From contig NZ_JBDZDN010000001.1 in assembly GCF_040049215.1 (NCBI RefSeq), positions 1,550,001 through 1,614,000 of the forward strand: DNA of 64,000 bases, read 5' to 3'. The translations under genes and the position numbers were made by a program. Position 1 is the first letter of the stretch. Every line of letters starts with the position of its first letter. This DNA comes from Mesorhizobium_K sp040049215. Lineage in GTDB: Bacteria; Pseudomonadota; Alphaproteobacteria; Rhizobiales; Rhizobiaceae. The notes beneath the pieces were generated by a model. It searched no databases and was not told where the DNA came from. It worked only from the letters and a program-made list of their open reading frames with translations. Of the stretch, positions 1-7,242 are shown piece after piece.

Positions 1-1118
1 GCTTTCCATGGAATCCCGTCGGACTGGCGGCGATGCCGACGCCGCTGCTGATGCAAAGCGTAACCGTGACGGGCGTGACCGGGATGAACGCGCTTGCCGT
101 CTTCGTCTTCGCCACGCCAGCGCTGCTTGCCGCTAGGCGCAGCCTGCGTCTTGGCCTCATCCTTGCCGCGGTGATGATCGCCGCGCATGCCGGCTACGGT
201 TATATAAGACTGAACTCGCCGGCGGATGCGTCCGCCGACAAACTTGCCGTCCGGATCGTGCAGCCGTCGATCGACCTGTCGGAGAAATGGGACGATAGCG
301 TCCGCGACCGAGTCTTCGCCACGACCATGGAACTCTCCGCGCGGCCTCCCCAAGCCGGCCGGCCGGCGCCGCAGCTCGTGCTGTGGCCGGAAACCTCGGT
401 GCCCTTCTTTTTCACGGAGCGGCCCGATGCGCTCGCCGCGATCGGCGAGATGCTGAAGCCCGGCCAGACACTGGTCGCGGGCGTCGTGCGCGAGGAGGCG
501 AGGGGTGGCGAGCCGCTCTACTACAATTCCGTCATAGCCATCGACGACGGCGGCGAGATCGTCGGCGCGGTCGACAAGGTGCATCTCGTTCCGTTCGGCG
601 AGTACATCCCGTTCGCGGACGTTGCGGCGCGCTTCGGCATCGGGCAATTGGTCGCAGGGCCGATGAATTTCGTCGCCGGCAGCCAGCGTCATCCGCTCGA
701 ACTGCCGGGGGGCATCAAGGCCTCGCCCTTCATCTGCTACGAAATCATCTTCCCCGAATTGGTGGCGGTTGACGTTGCGTCAACCCGGATTATTGTGAAC
801 GTCACAAATGACGCCTGGTTCGGGGAGACGCCCGGCCCCTACCAGCATTTCCGCCAGGCGCAGGTGCGGGCTGTGGAAAACGGATTGCCGCTGCTGCGTG
901 CCGCAAATAACGGGATATCGGGCGTCATCGACGCGCGCGGACGCGTCATCGACGCCTTGGCGCTGAACGTCAGGGACGTTGTGGATGTCGAGCTGGAGGT
1001 GCCCGACGCGCCGTCTGCCGCCGTACTTCGGCCGCGGCTCAACGGCTTGGCGATCCTGGGTATCCTTGCGGCGTTCGCATTGGCGGGAAGGGTCAGGCAG
1101 CGGCTGCAGGCGAATTGA
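1..1118 (+). CDS. lnt: Apolipoprotein N-acyltransferase, 3' part (5' end outside window)
   Basis: Transfers a third acyl chain from phospholipid to the N-terminal cysteine of outer-membrane lipoproteins at the periplasmic face of the inner membrane. The frame is open from base 3 and begins FPWNPVG, a conserved Lnt motif, so the gene starts outside the window and the ATG at 33 is internal. A few membrane segments are followed by the carbon-nitrogen hydrolase domain with the catalytic triad in recognisable context: Glu in LVLWPETSVPFF, Lys in DKVHLVPFGEY and Cys in FICYEIIFPEL. A last hydrophobic helix lies at the C terminus. The orthologue in Sinorhizobium was described as the acid-tolerance gene actA, which is followed by an XRE regulator as here. 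Confidence 0.95.
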   Translation, partial: FPWNPVGLAAMPTPLLMQSVTVTGVTGMNALAVFVFATPALLAARRSLRLGLILAAVMIAAHAGYGYIRLNSPADASADKLAVRIVQPSIDLSEKWDDSVRDRVFATTMELSARPPQAGRPAPQLVLWPETSVPFFFTERPDALAAIGEMLKPGQTLVAGVVREEARGGEPLYYNSVIAIDDGGEIVGAVDKVHLVPFGEYIPFADVAARFGIGQLVAGPMNFVAGSQRHPLELPGGIKASPFICYEIIFPELVAVDVASTRIIVNVTNDAWFGETPGPYQHFRQAQVRAVENGLPLLRAANNGISGVIDARGRVIDALALNVRDVVDVELEVPDAPSAAVLRPRLNGLAILGILAAFALAGRVRQRLQAN

Positions 1119-1201
1119 CAGCAGATATATTAGAAATTCATACTGGAACGGTCCGGCATAAAGAGCTTGCAGCCGATCGTTGGGGATAGGGGTGCGCCGG
1201 G

Positions 1202-1669
1202 ATGACAAGTAAAAACGAGAAGCCGGCTAAGGTCGGCGAGGAAAAAATGGCAGACAAAGACAACAAGAAGAAGCCTAACCCTACTGATATGCACGTTGGG
1301 AGCAGGATCAGGCTTCGCCGCAATATGCTCGGCATGAGTCAGGAAAAGCTGGGCGAAAATCTCGGCATAACCTTTCAGCAGATCCAGAAATACGAGAAGG
1401 GAACGAACCGCGTCGGCGCAAGCCGTCTGCAGGCCATCGCCAATATACTCGGCGTTCCCCCCGCATTCTTCTTCGAAGACCTGCCCGGTTCCGAGACGGC
1501 CGGCAATCGCGGCTTCGCCGAAGATCCATCCGCCGCCTTCGCGCTCGACTTCTGCACCAGCGCGGAAGGGCTTCAGCTCAACCGCGCCTTCGTCAGGATC
1601 GCCGATCTCAAGGTGCGCCGCAGGATCATAGAGCTGGTGAAGAGCCTCGCCTCGGACGAAGTCGGCTAG
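1202..1669 (+). CDS. XRE-family transcriptional regulator, PhrR-like
   Basis: Small DNA-binding regulator of 155 residues. A lysine-rich, probably disordered N terminus (1-30) is followed by a Cro/CI-type helix-turn-helix at about 34-88 (RIRLRRNMLGMSQEKLG, then the recognition helix around ITFQQIQKYEKG) and a C-terminal region of the type seen in rhizobial stress regulators. It lies between lnt and metK, the position of the low-pH-induced gene phrR downstream of actA in Sinorhizobium; orthology to phrR is inferred from position and domain only. An alternative ATG at 1247 sits behind a purine-rich GGCGAGG stretch and would give a 140-residue protein. Targets cannot be read from the sequence. 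Confidence 0.85.
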   Translation: MTSKNEKPAKVGEEKMADKDNKKKPNPTDMHVGSRIRLRRNMLGMSQEKLGENLGITFQQIQKYEKGTNRVGASRLQAIANILGVPPAFFFEDLPGSETAGNRGFAEDPSAAFALDFCTSAEGLQLNRAFVRIADLKVRRRIIELVKSLASDEVG

Positions 1670-1682
1670 TTTCTGACCGTTA

Positions 1683-1810
1683 GCAGGCGCTTGGGCCGGC
1701 GTTGTTGGAAAACTGTTTCCGAACCGCCTGCCCGCGAGGCCAAACGCCGCTTGACGAATCCGGTGCGGCGTCGGTAACACGGGTCCCGCCCGAAGCCGGC
1801 TGTCGCCGGC
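1683..1810 (+). promoter_or_regulatory. Hairpin-rich leader upstream of metK
   Basis: The 162 bases between the XRE gene and metK contain three consecutive perfect stems. The first pairs GCAGGCG (1683-1689) with CGCCTGC (1725-1731) and encloses an inner hairpin (1704-1711 with 1716-1724). The second pairs ACGCCGC (1744-1750) with GCGGCGT (1765-1771). The third pairs GCCGGC (1795-1800) with GCCGGC (1805-1810), only ten bases before the GAGGG ribosome-binding site at 1821-1825. None is followed by a T-run. I do not recognise a known SAM riboswitch class; a regulatory RNA is an inference. Confidence 0.4.
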
Positions 1811-1831
1811 CAGCCTTCGAGAGGGACACCC

Positions 1832-3097
<1,266 letters not shown>

Positions 3098-3107
3098 AAC
3101 GATCGAT

Positions 3108-3806
3108 ATGACCGAGGGCCGTAAGAGCCGTTCGACCGAAGCCTTCTTCGGACGGCGGCGCGGCAAGACGATTAGTCCGCTGCAGGCGACGGCGCTTGAC
3201 GAAGGGCTGAAGCGCTATCGGCTCGATCTCGACCAGCCGGCGCCGACGGATATCGCAACGCTGTTTCCGGCAAAACTCTCGGATGTCCGCCTCGAGATCG
3301 GCTTCGGCGGCGGCGAACATCTCCTCCACGAGGCATCTAATCACCCCGAAACCGGCTTCATCGGCGTCGAGCCCTTCGTCAATTCGATGGCTAAGACGAT
3401 GACCGCGCTAACGCAAAAACCGCTCGCCAATCTGCGGGTCCACGACGACGACGCGACGCGGCTGCTCGACTGGCTGCCGGATCGCTGCCTGGCGGGCATC
3501 GATCTTCTCTATCCCGATCCATGGCCGAAGAAGAAACATTGGAAGCGGCGCTTCGTGAGCCAGGTCAATCTCGGTCGTTTTGCGCGCGTGTTGAAGGTGG
3601 GAGGAAGTTTCCGGTTCGCTTCCGACATCGACAGCTACGTCAACTGGACGCTGCTTGCCTGCGCCGCGCATGGCGGCTTCGCCTGGCAGGCGGCGGATTC
3701 GGCGGAGTGGAAGACACCCTACGCGGGCTGGCCGGGTACGCGCTACGAGGCCAAGGCCTTTCGGGAAGGGCGCCGTCCCGCCTACCTGACGTTCCGGAGA
3801 GTTTGA
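3108..3806 (+). CDS. trmB: tRNA (guanine-N7-)-methyltransferase
   Basis: Methylates N7 of G46 in the variable loop of tRNAs using SAM. 232 residues, normal for the family. The Rossmann SAM-binding motif is LEIGFGGGEHLLH, and the TrmB signature YPDPWPKKKHWKRR carries the catalytic and tRNA-contacting residues. The C terminus KTPYAGWPGTRYEAKAFREG is the conserved TrmB tail. The gene starts ten bases after the metK stop, so both probably share a transcript and the enzyme is made together with the supplier of its cofactor. A 22-base hairpin lies just after the stop. Confidence 0.96.
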   Translation: MTEGRKSRSTEAFFGRRRGKTISPLQATALDEGLKRYRLDLDQPAPTDIATLFPAKLSDVRLEIGFGGGEHLLHEASNHPETGFIGVEPFVNSMAKTMTALTQKPLANLRVHDDDATRLLDWLPDRCLAGIDLLYPDPWPKKKHWKRRFVSQVNLGRFARVLKVGGSFRFASDIDSYVNWTLLACAAHGGFAWQAADSAEWKTPYAGWPGTRYEAKAFREGRRPAYLTFRRV

Positions 3807-3816
3807 TCGACATCGA

Positions 3817-3838
3817 TGCGAAGGCTCCCGCCTTCGCA
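3817..3838. terminator. Perfect hairpin between trmB and a reverse-strand small ORF
   Basis: TGCGAAGG (3817-3824) and CCTTCGCA (3831-3838) form a perfect 8-bp stem with a 6-base loop between two convergent genes. No T-run follows on either strand, so it may be a transcript-end stabilising hairpin or a weak bidirectional terminator. Confidence 0.35.
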
Positions 3839-3854
3839 CCGAACTCGTATCCGC

Positions 3855-4019
3855 TTAGCGGCGGATGATCTTGTTGAACGCCTTCGGGTCGATGCCGAGC
3901 ATGCGCAGGTCGCTGGCGCGCGGCCGCCTGTTGGCCTCGACCGCCCTGGAGGCGGCGACGGCGCTGCCGAAGACATCGAAGAAACCGCCAAGGGCGGAAA
4001 GAGCACTGCGGGGGCTCAT
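3855..4019 (-). CDS. Small conserved-type protein of unknown function (54 aa)
   Basis: A 54-residue protein on the opposite strand to its neighbours. An amphipathic N-terminal half (GGFFDVFGSAVAASRAVEA) is followed by a basic, polar half (NRRPRASDLRMLGIDPKAFNKI). I recall rhizobial small proteins with a similar ASDLRALGID-like tail, but cannot name a function. The start at 4019 was chosen because AAGGA lies eight bases upstream; a longer reading from 4052 lacks such a site. Its 3' end faces trmB across a perfect hairpin. Short length makes the call moderate. Confidence 0.6.
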   Translation of the reverse strand: MSPRSALSALGGFFDVFGSAVAASRAVEANRRPRASDLRMLGIDPKAFNKIIRR

Positions 4020-4189
4020 GGGATCTATCCTTCGTTCAAAGATGCGCAACACTTATGCTGCGCTGCAACATAGATAGGGAGTCGCTGACCCCGCCGACAT
4101 AGCCATCCCTGCAACGGTGCCATGCGGCAGGCGCATCGGTGACGATTGGGCAGCACCCGCCGCGGGGCGGCGCGAATGGGCCGCGGGGC

Positions 4190-4218
4190 TTGAAAGCGCC
4201 CGGCCATTGGTCTATATC
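4190..4218 (+). promoter_or_regulatory. Candidate sigma-70 promoter of the rimP-nusA-infB operon
   Basis: TTGAAA (4190-4195) and TATATC (4213-4218) are separated by exactly 17 bases, 5/6 and 4/6 matches to the housekeeping consensus. Transcription would start near 4225, giving a leader of about 75 bases before the rimP ATG at 4300. Found by eye. Confidence 0.5.
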
Positions 4219-4245
4219 AGCTTCAAATTCTTGGTCGGTACGACG

Positions 4246-4277
4246 AAGAGTGGGTCCACCCGGTCCCGCTCTTTTTT
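4246..4277 (+). terminator. Terminator-like hairpin in the rimP leader (candidate attenuator)
   Basis: AAGAGTGGG (4246-4254) pairs with CCCGCTCTT (4265-4273), nine pairs with one G-T wobble, and the stem runs into six T residues (4272-4277). It lies only 23 bases before the rimP start and about 20 bases after the predicted transcription start. The position suggests attenuation of the operon that encodes NusA rather than termination of an upstream gene, since the nearest upstream gene points the other way. Confidence 0.65.
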
Positions 4278-4299
4278 ATTACCTCCCGACGGAGACAAG

Positions 4300-4932
4300 A
4301 TGACGGCAATTGCAGGCGATACAACCGGAGACGACCGCATCATCCGCGAAAGCGGCATCGATGCGCGCATCGCTTCGGTCGTGGCGCCGGTGCTGCGCGG
4401 AATGGGTTTCCGCCTCGTGCGCGTGCGGCTGTCGGGCCAGAACGGGCTGACGCTGCAGGTCATGGCCGAACGTGACGACGGCACCATGACAGTCGAGGAC
4501 TGCGAGGAGGTCAGCCGGGCGATTTCGCCGGCGCTGGACGTCGCCGATCCCGTCGAGAAGGCCTATCACCTCGAAGTCTCTTCGCCTGGCATCGACCGCC
4601 CCCTGGTCAGGAAATCGGATTTTTCCGCCTGGACCGGACATCAGGTGAAGATGGAGACGTCGATCCTGGTCGCCGAGCGCAAGCGCTTCAAGGGCAGGAT
4701 CGCCGAGGCCGGCGACAACGACGTGCTGATCGAGCGCGACGTGCCGGCCTACGGTGACGAGCCGACGGTCAGGGTGCCTTACGAGGTGATCGCCGAAGCC
4801 AGGCTGGTGCTGACCGACGATCTCATCCGCGACGCGCTGTCCAAGGACAACAAGGCGCGCAAGGAAGCAAAGAAGCGCCGCGGCGAGCCGGATGAGGCCG
4901 ACGCGGAAGTCGAAACCGAAACGCAGGATTAA
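4300..4932 (+). CDS. rimP: Ribosome maturation factor RimP
   Basis: Assists assembly of the 30S ribosomal subunit. 210 residues: the N-terminal RimP domain at about 15-90 (IASVVAPVLRGMGFRLVRV, then DCEEVSRAISPALD and the conserved YHLEVSSPGIDRPL) and a C-terminal SH3-like domain with VPYEVIAEARL. A lysine/acidic tail follows. The ATG at 4300 was chosen because GGAG (4291-4294) precedes it and the N terminus matches the family; an upstream in-frame start at 4117 would run through the predicted promoter and terminator hairpin. First gene of the rimP-nusA-ylxR-infB block, as in most bacteria. Confidence 0.95.
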   Translation: MTAIAGDTTGDDRIIRESGIDARIASVVAPVLRGMGFRLVRVRLSGQNGLTLQVMAERDDGTMTVEDCEEVSRAISPALDVADPVEKAYHLEVSSPGIDRPLVRKSDFSAWTGHQVKMETSILVAERKRFKGRIAEAGDNDVLIERDVPAYGDEPTVRVPYEVIAEARLVLTDDLIRDALSKDNKARKEAKKRRGEPDEADAEVETETQD

Positions 4933-4966
4933 GTGCGTCCCGCCACGGCGGGTCAGGGAGACGGAA

Positions 4967-6559
4967 ATGGTAGTCAGCGCCAACAGGCTCGAATTGCTGC
5001 AGATCGCGGATGCGGTCGCGCGCGAGAAGTCGATCGACAAGTCGATCGTGATCGCCGCGATGGCCGACGCGATCCAGAAGGCCGCGCGCTCGCGTTACGG
5101 CCAGGAGACCAACATCCGCGCCGACATCAACCCGAACACCGGCGAGATGAAGCTGCAGCGGCTGATGGAAGTGGTCGAGACGGTCGAGGATTACGGCCGC
5201 CAGATCGCGCTTTCCTCGGCGCGCGAGCGCAACCCGGACGCCGAAGTCGGCGACTTCATCGCCGAGCAGCTGCCGCCGATGGATTTCGGCCGCATCGCCG
5301 CGCAGTCGGCCAAGCAGGTCATCGTTCAAAAGGTTCGCGAAGCCGAGCGCGACCGCCAGTTCGACGAATACAAGGACCGCATCGGCGAGATCGTCAACGG
5401 CACGGTGAAGCGCGTCGAATACGGCAACGTCATCGTCGACCTTGGCCGCGGCGAGGCGATCATCCGGCGCGACGAGCTGATCCCGCGCGAAAACTTCAAA
5501 TATGGCGACCGCGTCCGCGCCTATGTCTACGACGTCAGGCGCGAGCAGCGCGGGCCGCAGATCTTCCTGTCGCGCACGCATCCCCAATTCATGGCGAAGC
5601 TTTTCACCATGGAAGTGCCGGAAATCTACGACGGCATCATCGAGATCAAGTCTGTCGCCCGCGACCCGGGCAGCCGCGCCAAGATCGCGGTGGTCTCGCG
5701 AGACTCGTCGATCGACCCGGTCGGCGCCTGCGTCGGCATGCGCGGGTCGCGCGTTCAGGCCGTCGTCGGCGAGCTGCAGGGCGAGAAGATCGACATCATT
5801 CCGTGGTCGCCTTCGGCCGCATCCTTCATCGTCAATGCGCTGCAGCCGGCGGAAGTCGCCAAGGTCGTGCTCGACGAGGATGCCGAGCGCATCGAGGTTG
5901 TGGTACCCGACGACCAGCTGTCGCTGGCGATCGGCCGCCGCGGCCAGAACGTGCGGCTTGCGTCGCAGCTGACCGGCTGGGACATCGATATCCTGACCGA
6001 GCAGGAAGAGAGCGAGCGCCGCCAGAAGGAGTTCGTCGAGCGTTCGAACCTGTTCATGAATTCGCTCGACGTCGATGAGATGGTCGGCCAGGTGCTGGCG
6101 TCGGAAGGTTTCACCTCGGTCGAGGAAGTCGCCTATGTCAATGCCGACGAGATTTCGTCGATCGACGGCTTCGACGAGGATACGGCGAGCGAGATTCAGC
6201 AGCGCGCCCGCGAGTATCTCGAAAGGATCGAGGCGGAGCATGACGGCAAGCGCAAGGAGCTGGGCGTCGAGGACGAACTGCGCGAGATACCCGGTGTGAC
6301 CACGGCCATGATGGTGACGCTCGGCGAGGACGGCGTGAAGACGGTCGAGGACTTCGCCGGCTACGCGGTCGACGACCTTGTCGGCTGGAAAGAGCGCAAG
6401 GACGGCGAAACCAAGTTTTTCCCCGGCGTGCTCGCCAGCCACTCGGTCTCGCGCGCAGATGCCGAGCAGATGGTTCTCGCGGCGCGGCTCAAGGCCGGGT
6501 GGATCACGGCCGACGAAATCGCCGTGGAAGCCGACGCGCCCGCCGAAGCGGAAGCGTGA
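4967..6559 (+). CDS. nusA: Transcription termination/antitermination factor NusA
   Basis: RNA polymerase-binding elongation factor controlling pausing, termination and antitermination. 530 residues: N-terminal polymerase-binding domain (SANRLELLQIADAVAREKS), an S1 domain near 130-200 (GTVKRVEYGNVIVDLGRGEA), two KH domains (GACVGMRGSRVQAVVGEL; SLAIGRRGQNVRLASQLTGW) and two C-terminal helix-hairpin-helix repeats. ATG 4967 is preceded by GGGAGAC; an in-frame ATG at 4892 lies inside rimP and is not needed. The gene follows rimP by 34 bases. The terminator-like hairpin ahead of rimP gives NusA a plausible route to regulate its own operon. Confidence 0.97.
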   Translation: MVVSANRLELLQIADAVAREKSIDKSIVIAAMADAIQKAARSRYGQETNIRADINPNTGEMKLQRLMEVVETVEDYGRQIALSSARERNPDAEVGDFIAEQLPPMDFGRIAAQSAKQVIVQKVREAERDRQFDEYKDRIGEIVNGTVKRVEYGNVIVDLGRGEAIIRRDELIPRENFKYGDRVRAYVYDVRREQRGPQIFLSRTHPQFMAKLFTMEVPEIYDGIIEIKSVARDPGSRAKIAVVSRDSSIDPVGACVGMRGSRVQAVVGELQGEKIDIIPWSPSAASFIVNALQPAEVAKVVLDEDAERIEVVVPDDQLSLAIGRRGQNVRLASQLTGWDIDILTEQEESERRQKEFVERSNLFMNSLDVDEMVGQVLASEGFTSVEEVAYVNADEISSIDGFDEDTASEIQQRAREYLERIEAEHDGKRKELGVEDELREIPGVTTAMMVTLGEDGVKTVEDFAGYAVDDLVGWKERKDGETKFFPGVLASHSVSRADAEQMVLAARLKAGWITADEIAVEADAPAEAEA

Positions 6560-6582
6560 AGTGAGCCGGCCCGGAGCAAGCC

Positions 6583-7242
6583 TTGGACGAGATGAACGAT
6601 CGCACCTGCATCGTCACGCGTCGGCAAGCCGGGCCGGATGAGCTCATCCGTTTCGTCCTCGGCCCCGACAAGGCCGTCGTACCGGATCTAAAGAGAAATC
6701 TCCCCGGCCGCGGCTGCTGGGTAACCGCCGACCGCGAGCATGTCGACAAGGCGGCGAAAAAGGGGCTGTTCGCCAAGGCGTTCAAGGCGCAAGTGACTGT
6801 GCCGGCCGATCTCGGCGGCATGGTCGATCGCCTGCTTGCCAAGGCGGCGCTCGGCGCGCTGGGACTGGCCCGCAAGGCGGGCGCGGTGGGGCTCGGCGCC
6901 ACGAAGGTCGAGGCTGCGGTGCGCAGCGGAGCTGCGCTTCTGGTGCTGCACGCGGCCGAAGCGTCCGCCGACGGCTTGCGCAAGATCGCCCAGGCGAGAC
7001 GCGCGACTGCCCATGCCGGAGGCCCCGAAATCAGGGCCTACAAACTTTTTTCCGAACAGGAATTGGGTTTGGCATTGGGCGGCACAAATGTGATACATGC
7101 AGCCGTTCTTGCGGGCGACGCTGGAAGATCGGCTGAAAAGCGCATGGTTGCGCTTGACCGATACCGGGGCGGATCTCCGGACGAGTTGGCAATGTTTGCG
7201 GCGATTGCCGGCGGGAATGAAGCCGCAGAGGATATGGAATGA
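6583..7242 (+). CDS. YlxR-type RNA-binding protein (DUF448 plus L7Ae-like domain)
   Basis: 219 residues in two parts. The N-terminal DUF448/YlxR domain (about 5-85) has CIVTRRQAGPDELIRFV and NLPGRGCWVT, matching the family's RxC and GRG signatures. The C-terminal part (about 90-185) resembles a ribosomal L7Ae/L30e fold (LGLARKAGAVGLGATKVE). It is the usual companion between nusA and infB and is thought to bind RNA; its exact role is not established. TTG 6583 has GGAG seven bases upstream; ATG 6592 is a close alternative. The last four bases overlap the infB start (ATGA), implying translational coupling. Confidence 0.9.
   Translation: MDEMNDRTCIVTRRQAGPDELIRFVLGPDKAVVPDLKRNLPGRGCWVTADREHVDKAAKKGLFAKAFKAQVTVPADLGGMVDRLLAKAALGALGLARKAGAVGLGATKVEAAVRSGAALLVLHAAEASADGLRKIAQARRATAHAGGPEIRAYKLFSEQELGLALGGTNVIHAAVLAGDAGRSAEKRMVALDRYRGGSPDELAMFAAIAGGNEAAEDME

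Noticed and set aside
1670..1831. Known SAM-II or SAM/SAH riboswitch upstream of metK
   Set aside because: I could not find the conserved core sequences of these classes by eye; only generic stems are visible, so no class is claimed.
4020..4189. tRNA gene ahead of rimP (as metY in E. coli)
   Set aside because: No cloverleaf, TTCGA-type T-loop or CCA end could be found.
4823..6442. 539-codon minus-strand open frame opposite rimP/nusA
   Set aside because: Mirror of nusA codon bias; nusA S1 and KH domains are unambiguous.
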